From positions 1 to 7,343 of the forward strand of contig DJOC01000017.1 in the NCBI GenBank assembly GCA_002439555.1: a stretch of 7,343 bases of DNA, in the 5' to 3' direction. Position numbers and translations under genes: made by a program. Below, piece after piece: positions 1 through 6,134 of the stretch. How positions within the stretch are numbered: position 1 is the first letter of the stretch; each line of letters begins with the position of its first letter. Under the pieces are notes generated by a model, which searched no databases, was not told the DNA's origin, and worked only from the letters and a program-made list of their open reading frames with translations. The DNA comes from Caryophanales bacterium UBA6448. GTDB lineage: Bacteria > Bacillota_I > Bacilli_A > RF39 > UBA660.

Positions 1-36
1 GTTTTAATACCATTTGAGATGACATAGAACTAAAAC
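1..36 (-). CRISPR. First (leader-proximal) CRISPR repeat, type II-A, 36 nt
   Basis: Read on the minus strand, the repeat begins GTTTTAGTTCTATG and ends GGTATTAAAAC. It is 36 nt long with the inverted ends GTTTTA/TAAAAC typical of type II repeats. Three observations support it although only one copy is visible: it directly follows an ATTTGAG leader end, it lies downstream of csn2 as in other II-A loci, and a near-copy (26 of the first 28 positions on the + strand) forms the anti-repeat of the tracrRNA at 6020-6047. The window stops exactly at the repeat's last base, so spacers and further repeats would lie beyond position 1. The transcribed strand is minus, the same as the cas genes. Array length and spacer content cannot be seen. 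Confidence 0.93.
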
Positions 37-43
37 CTCAAAT
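37..43 (-). promoter_or_regulatory. Leader-anchoring sequence ATTTGAG at the leader-repeat junction
   Basis: On the minus strand the last seven leader bases are ATTTGAG, directly followed by GTTTTAG of the repeat. In streptococcal II-A systems this heptamer is the known leader-anchoring site that makes Cas1-Cas2 integrate new spacers at the first repeat. Its exact presence here, in the right place and orientation, fixes the polarity of the array and suggests that adaptation is still functional. Confidence 0.88.
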
Positions 44-52
44 TTTAATTCC

Positions 53-73
53 AAGTATCATAGAGTTATACTT
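53..73. repeat. Inverted repeat inside the leader (AAGTAT/ATACTT)
   Basis: The arms 53-58 (AAGTAT) and 68-73 (ATACTT) are perfect 6-bp inverted copies around a 9-nt centre. On the transcribed strand the hairpin is not followed by a run of U, so it is not an intrinsic terminator. It could be a protein-binding dyad or a weak RNA hairpin. In DNA this AT-rich, chance is a real possibility. Confidence 0.45.
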
Positions 74-74
74 A

Positions 75-85
75 TCATCTTAAAT
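75..85 (-). repeat. Anti-repeat-like segment in the leader (ATTTAAGATGA)
   Basis: On the minus strand, 85-75 reads ATTTAAGATGA. This is identical to the core of the tracrRNA anti-repeat at 6031-6041, including the A that differs from the complement of the repeat (G at position 16). It lies in sense orientation about 38 nt upstream of the first repeat. A transcript through the leader could therefore fold it onto nt 15-25 of that repeat with one A-C mismatch. It could be an ancestral remnant, a functional element or coincidence; identity outside the 11 nt is weak. Confidence 0.4.
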
Positions 86-104
86 AGCAATTCTATATCA
101 CTTG

Positions 105-776
105 TTATTTTACCACAAATTCGACCAAATTGTTATCAACTATTAATTTATTTTCAAAATCATGACTACAGCCATAACATTGAGAATCAACCAAAATAAT
201 ATTTACATTATTATAAATTGAATACTTATATAGTTCATTTAATTCATTATCATCTAAATATTGTTTAAGATTAACAAATACTATAAATTTACTAGATTTC
301 AAAGATCTTTCCAGTTCAATAATAGAAAATAAATTTTCAATAATTGAACTTTTATAATTTACTTTTAACTTAAAAATTTTTGAGAGAGATTCAATAGTCG
401 CATCGTTATTTACTGCAATTGGTAAATCAACTGTTGAAATAATGTTATTATATTTTTGAATTAACTTTTTATATAATAGTAATAACGATTTATCAGAATT
501 GTCCTTTAAATTTTCATTAATAAGTTTATTAATTAAAAGCATATATCTTGAAAAATCAATATTAAAAAAATCGCTTATAACATTAACTTTATTTGTAATA
601 TTAATTTCTTTATCATCAGAAAATACTTTGATTTCTTCGATAACATTACCATTACATATTTGATTTAAATCATTAATTAAACGAAAAAATATTTTTTTAT
701 TTTCTATTTCTAAAACATTAGTATATTCATTATTAATTTCAATATCATTTTCTAGATATGAAATAGTAATTTTCAT
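105..776 (-). CDS. csn2: Csn2, type II-A adaptation protein (DNA-end-binding ring)
   Basis: This 223-aa protein has the length of the short Csn2 (Csn2a) family of about 220 aa. Known family members form toroidal tetramers that bind and slide on double-stranded DNA ends and are needed for spacer acquisition together with Cas1, Cas2 and Cas9. I recognise the family from overall pattern: an N-terminal beta-rich part, a long helical middle (about 75-165), and the hydrophobic strand FIVFVN at 164-169 followed by a DDNELNEL helix, matching the IFVN...KDEV segment of streptococcal Csn2. Its ATG overlaps the cas2 stop in an ATGA arrangement (776-773). Upstream there is only a weak AGG, so translation is probably coupled to cas2. 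The stop is TAA. It is the last gene of the operon, 68 bp from the array. A CYGC pair at 200-203 is a minor oddity. Its place in the locus adds strongly to the identification. Confidence 0.93.
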   Translation of the reverse strand: MKITISYLENDIEINNEYTNVLEIENKKIFFRLINDLNQICNGNVIEEIKVFSDDKEINITNKVNVISDFFNIDFSRYMLLINKLINENLKDNSDKSLLLLYKKLIQKYNNIISTVDLPIAVNNDATIESLSKIFKLKVNYKSSIIENLFSIIELERSLKSSKFIVFVNLKQYLDDNELNELYKYSIYNNVNIILVDSQCYGCSHDFENKLIVDNNLVEFVVK

Positions 777-1078
777 AATACAACTAGCCTACTCTCATCA
801 TTGATTATTTTATTCGTTGATGAACCAATAATATACTCTATTTGAGAATATTGTTTTTCGGTGATAGTTAGCATTTGAATAATTCCTTTATTTGGTGCAG
901 ATTTCTTAACTCTATTGTAAAGAAAACTAGCTTGTTGAGAATTTAATACTATCTTTGAATAAACTGATTCTTGCATCATTAAGAAACCTTCGTTCAACAA
1001 AAATTTTCTAAACCTTAAATAGTTTCTTTTATCCTTTGCATATATATTAGGAAGATCAAAAAATACGATTGCTCTCAT
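773..1078 (-). CDS. cas2: Cas2, subunit of the Cas1-Cas2 integrase
   Basis: Cas2 is a small ferredoxin-fold protein that dimerises and bridges two Cas1 dimers in the spacer-integration complex. The chosen start gives 101 aa beginning MRAIVFFDLPN, the typical first beta-strand with the conserved Asp (D8). Next comes RFRKFLLNEGFLMMQESVYSK (22-42), nearly diagnostic for type II-A Cas2, then a TITEKQY segment. An in-frame ATG 14 codons upstream exists, but those residues lie inside cas1 and have no family counterpart. The gene starts 4 nt after the cas1 stop, with GGAG (1094-1091) lying in the last cas1 codons, 12 nt from the ATG. Its TGA stop overlaps the csn2 ATG by 4 nt, which indicates translational coupling and shows that UGA is a stop in this organism. 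Confidence 0.96.
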   Translation of the reverse strand: MRAIVFFDLPNIYAKDKRNYLRFRKFLLNEGFLMMQESVYSKIVLNSQQASFLYNRVKKSAPNKGIIQMLTITEKQYSQIEYIIGSSTNKIINDESRLVVL

Positions 1079-1082
1079 AACT

Positions 1083-1955
1083 CTATTCTTCTCCATAAAT
1101 AAAAGCCTCATAACTATCAATATTTTCTATAGAATCCAATGTTTTCTTTACATATAATTTTATAATATCTTTTAAAGTATACATCTTATTTTGATACTTA
1201 TAAGTATGATTTAAAACATTAACAATATCTAATTTATATTCATTATCAAATTTTCTTTCTTTGTTATAGTACACAAAATTATCTACAATTACTCTAAAAG
1301 GTTCCATCAAATCACAACTCAAATTAAATTGGTTAAATTCATTGGTATGGTTAATACCTAATTCAGTTAAAAAGCCATTAGCTTTGACTTCTTTATTGAT
1401 CGTTGATAATAAAATCGCATAACCATAATTTAAAGCAGCATTTGTTTCTTGTTCTGAATGTCTAATAAAATCATTGCCAAATAAAGCATTAAAATAAACT
1501 TTTGCAGCATGACCCTCTCTATTTGTAATGTCTCCTACTTCAACATCATTTGCATAATTTAATAGCATTTCATATTTATTATCATCAATTTTTCTTAATA
1601 GCATCGCTTGATTAATAATTTTATTTTTTATTATTTCTTTCCAAAGATTATCTTTGTCAGACTGTTTCCAACTAATTTGTTTTTTTATTTGTTTACTAGA
1701 ATTATGTCTTGAATAAAAACTTGCAAGTTCTCCAAATGGATTGTGTTTTTCATCACAAAATATAATATTAATTTTATTTAAAGAAAGTTCCTTTAATAAG
1801 AAACAGGTTACTACTGAAGCAGGATTATCAACTATAATTGTGTCAATTTCAGAAAGATGAATATATTTTTCATCTTCCTCTTGTTTGACAACTAAAAATG
1901 AATTTTTATAACTAAGTTTTGATTGTTTAGATATTACTACAGTCCTAAAACTCAT
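1083..1955 (-). CDS. cas1: Cas1, CRISPR integrase/endonuclease (type II-A)
   Basis: Cas1 is the metal-dependent integrase that, with Cas2, inserts protospacers at the leader end of the array. The 290-aa protein starts MSFRTVVISKQSKLSYKN, as expected for II-A Cas1 (RTVVxxxxSKLSYKN). It then shows IIFCDEKHNPFGELASFYSRHNSS (64-87) and the catalytic set E147 (in NREGHAAKVYF), H203 (in GINHTNEFNQFNLSCDLMEPFR) and E218, all intact. The ATG at 1955 was chosen over an in-frame ATG at 2039 because homology begins there and GGAG (1967-1964) lies 8 nt upstream; the 28 extra codons would lie inside cas9. It overlaps the end of cas9 by 11 bp in another frame and stops (TAG) 4 nt before cas2, so it is co-transcribed with both. 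Confidence 0.97.
   Translation of the reverse strand: MSFRTVVISKQSKLSYKNSFLVVKQEEDEKYIHLSEIDTIIVDNPASVVTCFLLKELSLNKINIIFCDEKHNPFGELASFYSRHNSSKQIKKQISWKQSDKDNLWKEIIKNKIINQAMLLRKIDDNKYEMLLNYANDVEVGDITNREGHAAKVYFNALFGNDFIRHSEQETNAALNYGYAILLSTINKEVKANGFLTELGINHTNEFNQFNLSCDLMEPFRVIVDNFVYYNKERKFDNEYKLDIVNVLNHTYKYQNKMYTLKDIIKLYVKKTLDSIENIDSYEAFIYGEE
1091..1094 (-). promoter_or_regulatory. Ribosome-binding site of cas2 (GGAG), decides the start
   Basis: GGAG lies 12 nt before the ATG at 1078, inside the last cas1 codons. The alternative ATG at 1096 overlaps the GGAG itself and would lose this site. The spacing is somewhat long, so coupling to cas1 translation, which ends 4 nt before the ATG, may help. 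Confidence 0.6.
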
Positions 1956-4900
1956 TATATTTGCTCCATATACCTGTATATGAATTATTACATATTTTAC
2001 AACTGGAAATATTTTTATCTTTTTTTCTGCCAAATTCACTAGTTTGATTTATAAATTTAAAATTGCCATACATGCTTGCACATTTCATAGTTTTTAGTAT
2101 TTCAATAATAAATTGTTCTTTATTTTCTAGATTATTATCTAATAATTGAATCCACTCTTTTAATCTATCATTTAGTATTTTAAAATTTACATATTCTCTA
2201 TCAATCTTATCAACTAAATAGGAAATTATTTCATCTAACTGTTGAGAATACGCTTTTTCATCAGTAGATATTTTCTTATTATTAAATAATTTATTAAGAG
2301 TTTCTTTATGTGTAGCTAAAAATTGCTTTCCAAATTTAAACTGTTTAGCGTTGATTATTTCAACGCCTCTTTCGGTGGCACCAACCAAATAATATTTACC
2401 ATACTCCCATTCAACCAAACTATAAAAAGGTATCGGTTTCGAAATATTTAAAATATCATTATTATCTTTAATCTTTAACAAATTCACTAAATAATCAGCA
2501 GTTTTCATTTCATCTTTTTTTGATATACTTAAAACATAAATTGGCATTCCAACAAGTTTCTTTGTTTCTTTACCCTTATTTAAATAAGTTACCATTACAG
2601 CATATGCTGGATTTAAACTTGTATATGAACCATATAATTTTGTTGGAAGATTTTCTTTCAAAGGTACTCCCTTTTTTCCCTTACTTTGTTTAGTTTGATT
2701 ATAAAATTCTCCGGATTTATATTCAACTTTCTTGCTTATCAAAATATCATTTGAATATAGAGCATTTTCTATATTTTTATTAAATAATTTTGAATCAAAT
2801 TCTTTTGTAATTACTTCACCAGTTTCTTCGTCAACTTGCATCGGAATTATATTATTTATTAAACAGTTCATTTTATCATCTAAACTATTTATTACATATC
2901 CATATTTTAAAGATTTATAATCTTTATTAGCAATTAAATCTTTATTTAATTCTTTAACCATATCAAAATCTATATTTTTTCTTAAGTATTTTTCCTTATA
3001 TTCTCCTAAAACGGCTGCAAGATATGCATCGTGAGCGTGATGATAGTCATTAATATCTCTAAATTTATATAGTTCAAATTTTTCTCTATAATTATGTGAC
3101 AAGTTTGCTTTCAAATAAATTACTTTTGAATTTTCATATAAGTTAGCAAGAATATTTGCAACATGTTTAGTAATTTGTCTTGTTTCCACTATTTGTCTAT
3201 TAATAAAGCCTTCAATATCTTTTGAGTTATAATCTTTTCTTATCAAGTTATAATATTTTTTATTTGAGATAAGACCAATACTTTTTAAATGTGACCACCA
3301 TTTTCTATTATTTTCAGTTCTATAATTAGAAGGTAGAACAAAACTTGCAGCCTTGTTTTGATTTTCCTCTTTTAAAACCAATGCTTTATTATCTATAGAA
3401 TCATCTTTTATTAAGGTTCTAGGAATGATATGATCAACCTCATAATCACTTAAATTTTCTATTTTTAATGGAGTCATTGAGTATAAACTCTTTCCCTCTT
3501 GAATAAAATATAAAAATAATTTTTCAGAATCAATTTTTTCTTGATTCTTTAATTCTTTATTTAAATCATTATAATTATCAATTTTATTTTTATACTCCTT
3601 ATATAAACTTTCAAGATATTTTTTTCGATCTGGCTTTCTTTCTTTTTTATCATCACTTCTTGCCATTTCTATAGAAATATATTCCGGATCATATCCTATA
3701 TAATTTGTAATTTCATCAACAATTTTAAGAGCTTGGTATATACCTCTTTTTGTTGCTGGAGATGTGACTAAATCTTTTACTAAATCATAATTAACTTTCT
3801 TAATTATTTGCTCACCATTAATCTTATCTATTAACTCTAAAAACTTATATTTTTTATTATTTAGAATTTGCATAAAATTTTCTTTTGTTTCGATCATTAA
3901 ATCCATAATTGATTTTGAAGTATTTGTTTCTTTATCAAAGTATAATACTCCAGTTAATAATTTTCTTGATAAACTACTCCAACCAGTATATTTTGTTTTC
4001 AATAATCTATTAACTTTGTCTTCATTTAAATTAGGATATTCTCTATTTAGTTTAATTTTAAGAATCTTTTTATCTTCGAAAATAGTAATCCATTCAATAA
4101 TTTGCTCTGCATCCTCTATAGTGTAATTTGTATTTTCAAATATTCCATCTACACCAAAGAAATCAACATAACTTTTCATATTATTAGCAAATTTTTCATC
4201 AGCAGAATAGCCTTTTATTAAAATATCATCGCCATATATATCGGTAATTTTATTTGCATATAAATATTCTTTGAATTTTTTATCAGTTATTGCTCCTGAC
4301 GCATTCAAAAATAAATCATTATAAATTTGTTCTTGTAATTCTTTAGAAAGGGGATTGTCATTAATCTTAATTTGTTTTAGTTCATTTAACACTTTAAATT
4401 TTGAATATAGAATTGAATTTGCTGGAATTGCTTTTTCATTTAATAAATAAGTACAACTAGAAATCATTTTCTTAATAAATTCTTCTGCACAGGCTTCTTT
4501 ATCAACAACATCATCAAAATTATATGGAGTGATTTTTACATTTTCTTGACCACTTTTTCTTTTCATCCAAGCAAACTCACTTTTTTCTGTTCTTGTTAAA
4601 GGGCCAACATAATACGGAATTCTAAATTCAAGTAGCTGTACCAATTTATTAGTACCATTATATTCATTTCCTAAAAAAGGATAATATTTCTTTTGATTTT
4701 CAATTATTTTAATTAATTCATTTTTATTTAATTGATATGGAAATTTACCATTTTCTATTGATGTTAATCTTGGCAAGAAATCACCATTTTCTAATCTTAC
4801 AATAATCCCTTCATTATATTTTTTTACTAAAGAACTATCAACATTATTCCAATTTAACTCATCAAATAGTTTTTTTAATTCCTTTTGAAAATCATCATAT

Positions 4901-5982
4901 GTAATACCATTAGTTATATATTTATCATATAAACAATAATTTTCTTTTTTAGCATTATTTTTTGTCCTAAATAATTTATCATATAAATATCTGTCTATAT
5001 TAAAGACTTGTTTTAAAAACTTTAAATCATCTTTATGTTTATCATAATAGCCAATCATTAAACTAGATAAACTTGGTGTTTCACTTTTCTTAAATATCTT
5101 TTTTAAATAAACAACGTCATATAAATTTTTTAATGCCTCTAAAAGTTCTATTTTATCGCCAAGTAATTTTTCATATTCATCATATTTATCATCATATTCA
5201 GTTGTAGCAAAGGATAGTTCAATATTTACAGAATCCATATCTAGTAAAAACATTTTTATAAAATTAAACTTATTGCCATTAATCATTTTAATAAATTCAT
5301 TAGTAAATTCCTTTGGCATAAAATTAAAGTAACTTGTAAGTTCAACTTTTTTATCATTCTTCGAATCTAATAATAGTATTTTTTCTAAATCTTTATAATC
5401 TCTATTTTCATCTATATCAAATTCTTCACAATAATCACTAATTAAAGATACAACATTGCAAAATGCTTCCTCAATATTCAAACTTTCTGTATTAAATTCA
5501 CCCTGTACTAAAAAGCTTCCACGATACTTTATTATATGGTGCAATGCAAGATATACTAGTCTAATATCAAATTTCTTATCTTCATTAATTAAGTCATTTT
5601 TTAGATGATATATTGTTGGATAGTTTTTTTGATAAGAATTAAAGAAATCTTTTTCTTCACTATTTAATTTAATAGTTTTATTAACTTTATCATTTTTATT
5701 ATAAAAAGATTCTTTTAATATTTGATAGAAATTAGGATCAACTTTATCTATTTCATTTTTAAATTCCTCTTGTAAAAGTTTTATTCTATATCTTCTTCGA
5801 TCATATCTTCTTCTGGTACTTCTAAAATTTCTTCTTTGGGAAGCAGAAACAGCTTCATCAAATAGTCTAACACCCCATAGTTTCTTGTTTCCTTTTCTTA
5901 AAATTTTTTGTTTCTCAGATTCTACAACTGCCCATCCTACAGAATTTGTTCCAATATCTAAACCAATATTATATTTTTTCAT
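1945..5982 (-). CDS. cas9: Cas9, RNA-guided DNA endonuclease, type II-A, 1345 aa
   Basis: Cas9 uses the crRNA:tracrRNA duplex to find PAM-flanked DNA and cut both strands, and it helps select spacers in II-A systems. Domain order is canonical. RuvC-I has D9 in GLDIGTNSVGWA. An Arg-rich bridge helix spans about 47-75. The REC lobe includes LALHHIIKYRGSFLVQGEF (145-163). RuvC-II has E772 in SIEMARS. HNH has the motif YEVDHIIP with D850, H851 and N874. RuvC-III is YHHAHDAYLAAVLG with H982 and D985. About 1100-1345 is the WED/PAM-interacting part. All catalytic residues are present and the frame is unbroken, so it should be active. Length is close to the 1368 aa of S. pyogenes Cas9. The ATG has a strong AGGAGG 9 nt upstream. 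The C-terminal tail differs from the RKR region of NGG-type Cas9 and has a CKIC pair (1328-1331), so the PAM cannot be guessed. The TAG stop overlaps the cas1 start by 11 bp. Confidence 0.98.
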   Translation of the reverse strand: MKKYNIGLDIGTNSVGWAVVESEKQKILRKGNKKLWGVRLFDEAVSASQRRNFRSTRRRYDRRRYRIKLLQEEFKNEIDKVDPNFYQILKESFYNKNDKVNKTIKLNSEEKDFFNSYQKNYPTIYHLKNDLINEDKKFDIRLVYLALHHIIKYRGSFLVQGEFNTESLNIEEAFCNVVSLISDYCEEFDIDENRDYKDLEKILLLDSKNDKKVELTSYFNFMPKEFTNEFIKMINGNKFNFIKMFLLDMDSVNIELSFATTEYDDKYDEYEKLLGDKIELLEALKNLYDVVYLKKIFKKSETPSLSSLMIGYYDKHKDDLKFLKQVFNIDRYLYDKLFRTKNNAKKENYCLYDKYITNGITYDDFQKELKKLFDELNWNNVDSSLVKKYNEGIIVRLENGDFLPRLTSIENGKFPYQLNKNELIKIIENQKKYYPFLGNEYNGTNKLVQLLEFRIPYYVGPLTRTEKSEFAWMKRKSGQENVKITPYNFDDVVDKEACAEEFIKKMISSCTYLLNEKAIPANSILYSKFKVLNELKQIKINDNPLSKELQEQIYNDLFLNASGAITDKKFKEYLYANKITDIYGDDILIKGYSADEKFANNMKSYVDFFGVDGIFENTNYTIEDAEQIIEWITIFEDKKILKIKLNREYPNLNEDKVNRLLKTKYTGWSSLSRKLLTGVLYFDKETNTSKSIMDLMIETKENFMQILNNKKYKFLELIDKINGEQIIKKVNYDLVKDLVTSPATKRGIYQALKIVDEITNYIGYDPEYISIEMARSDDKKERKPDRKKYLESLYKEYKNKIDNYNDLNKELKNQEKIDSEKLFLYFIQEGKSLYSMTPLKIENLSDYEVDHIIPRTLIKDDSIDNKALVLKEENQNKAASFVLPSNYRTENNRKWWSHLKSIGLISNKKYYNLIRKDYNSKDIEGFINRQIVETRQITKHVANILANLYENSKVIYLKANLSHNYREKFELYKFRDINDYHHAHDAYLAAVLGEYKEKYLRKNIDFDMVKELNKDLIANKDYKSLKYGYVINSLDDKMNCLINNIIPMQVDEETGEVITKEFDSKLFNKNIENALYSNDILISKKVEYKSGEFYNQTKQSKGKKGVPLKENLPTKLYGSYTSLNPAYAVMVTYLNKGKETKKLVGMPIYVLSISKKDEMKTADYLVNLLKIKDNNDILNISKPIPFYSLVEWEYGKYYLVGATERGVEIINAKQFKFGKQFLATHKETLNKLFNNKKISTDEKAYSQQLDEIISYLVDKIDREYVNFKILNDRLKEWIQLLDNNLENKEQFIIEILKTMKCASMYGNFKFINQTSEFGRKKDKNISSCKICNNSYTGIWSKYNEF
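1964..1967 (-). promoter_or_regulatory. Ribosome-binding site of cas1 (GGAG), decides the start
   Basis: GGAG on the minus strand lies 8 nt before the ATG at 1955, within the last codons of cas9. It supports this internal start over the in-frame ATG at 2039, which would add 28 residues absent from the family. Confidence 0.8.
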
Positions 5983-5983
5983 A

Positions 5984-6011
5984 TTGACATACCTCCTTTT
6001 AATATGATAAT
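5984..6011 (+). promoter_or_regulatory. tracrRNA promoter (TTGACA / GATAAT)
   Basis: A perfect -35 TTGACA (5984-5989) and a -10 GATAAT (6006-6011, 5 of 6 consensus) are separated by 16 bp. This predicts a start near 6018-6019, just before the anti-repeat begins at 6020. The promoter fires away from cas9, but its -35 box lies only 2 bp from the cas9 ATG and its spacer holds the cas9 ribosome-binding site. An ATAATA with 17-bp spacing overlaps and is a weaker reading of the same -10. Confidence 0.82.
5992..5997 (-). promoter_or_regulatory. Strong ribosome-binding site of cas9 (AGGAGG)
   Basis: AGGAGG on the minus strand lies 9 nt before the cas9 ATG, a near-perfect Shine-Dalgarno sequence that fixes the start of Cas9. 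The same bases fall in the -35/-10 spacer of the tracrRNA promoter on the other strand, so the two signals occupy one piece of DNA. Confidence 0.92.
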
Positions 6012-6019
6012 ATTTAATT

Positions 6020-6057
6020 GTCTTAATACCATTTAAGATGACATAGAGAGTTAAAAT
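6020..6057 (+). repeat. Anti-repeat (degenerate CRISPR repeat) of the tracrRNA
   Basis: Against the repeat (+ strand, 1-28) the anti-repeat differs at only two positions, C6022 and A6035. It then diverges into the bulge and ends with TAAAAT, which pairs with the first six repeat bases (one G-U wobble and five A-U/U-A pairs). The reverse strand is therefore a CRISPR-repeat-like sequence in the presumed cas9 5' UTR. Confidence 0.93.
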
Positions 6058-6092
6058 AAAGGATTACCTAAATACTCATTATGTGATGAGAT

Positions 6093-6113
6093 GCTGCTTA
6101 GGCAGCTTTTTTT
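6093..6113 (+). terminator. Intrinsic terminator of tracrRNA
   Basis: The 5-bp stem GCTGC/GCAGC with loop TTAG is followed by seven T (6107-6113). It doubles as the last structural hairpin of tracrRNA. On the minus strand it lacks a T-run after the stem, so it should not stop the opposing cas transcript. Confidence 0.92.
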
Positions 6114-6134
6114 ATGCTTTCTATTCACAATTTA

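Larger units (their letters stand above)
37..104 (-). promoter_or_regulatory. CRISPR leader (68 bp between csn2 stop and first repeat)
   Basis: This AT-rich gap joins the csn2 stop codon to the first repeat and is in the position and orientation of a II-A leader. It ends with ATTTGAG at the repeat junction. Possible -10 elements on the minus strand are TATAAC (70-65) and TATGAT (62-57), but neither has a convincing -35, so I do not call a pre-crRNA promoter. No U-tailed hairpin separates csn2 from the array, so read-through from the cas operon could also transcribe it. The leader also contains a 6-bp inverted repeat and an anti-repeat-like segment, listed separately. At 68 bp, part of the functional leader may extend into the 3' end of csn2. 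Confidence 0.85.
6018..6113 (+). ncRNA. tracrRNA (about 95 nt)
   Basis: tracrRNA pairs with crRNA repeats, recruits RNase III for processing and holds the guide in Cas9. Its parts can be seen in order. The anti-repeat (6020-6047) matches the + strand of the repeat at 26 of 28 positions. A 4-nt bulge GAGT (6048-6051) faces 2 nt in the crRNA. The lower-stem strand TAAAAT (6052-6057) pairs with GUUUUA. A nexus stem AGG/CCT with loop ATTA spans 6060-6069. Hairpin CTCATT/GATGAG with loop ATGT spans 6075-6090. The terminal hairpin and T-run span 6093-6113. This matches the bulge, nexus and two-hairpin plan of S. pyogenes tracrRNA. The start is inferred from the promoter and the end from the terminator. 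It runs opposite to cas9 and lies between cas9 and the inferred cas promoter. Confidence 0.93.

Noticed and set aside
1..104. Pre-crRNA promoter in the leader or a -10 element at the end of each repeat, as in some type II-C arrays
   Set aside because: Candidate -10 boxes (TATAAC, TATGAT, and TATTAA in the repeat) lack a matching -35 or extended -10, and such boxes are common by chance in sequence this AT-rich.
1079..1120. In-frame N-terminal extension of cas2 starting at the ATG at 1120 (14 extra residues)
   Set aside because: The extension is encoded within the end of cas1. The Cas2 fold starts at MRAIVFFDLP, and the start at 1078 gives the usual 101 aa.
1956..2039. In-frame N-terminal extension of cas1 starting at the ATG at 2039 (28 extra residues)
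   Set aside because: It lies inside the conserved 3' end of cas9, has no counterpart in Cas1, and the ATG at 1955 has its own GGAG 8 nt upstream.
2732..2920. 62-aa open frame on the + strand
   Set aside because: It is antisense within the conserved cas9 coding region, has no recognisable motif, and is expected by chance opposite an AT-rich gene.
6093..6113. tracrRNA terminator as a bidirectional terminator that would also stop helicase or cas transcripts
   Set aside because: On the minus strand the hairpin is followed by ATCTCATC, not a T-run. The helicase has its own terminator at 6277-6248.
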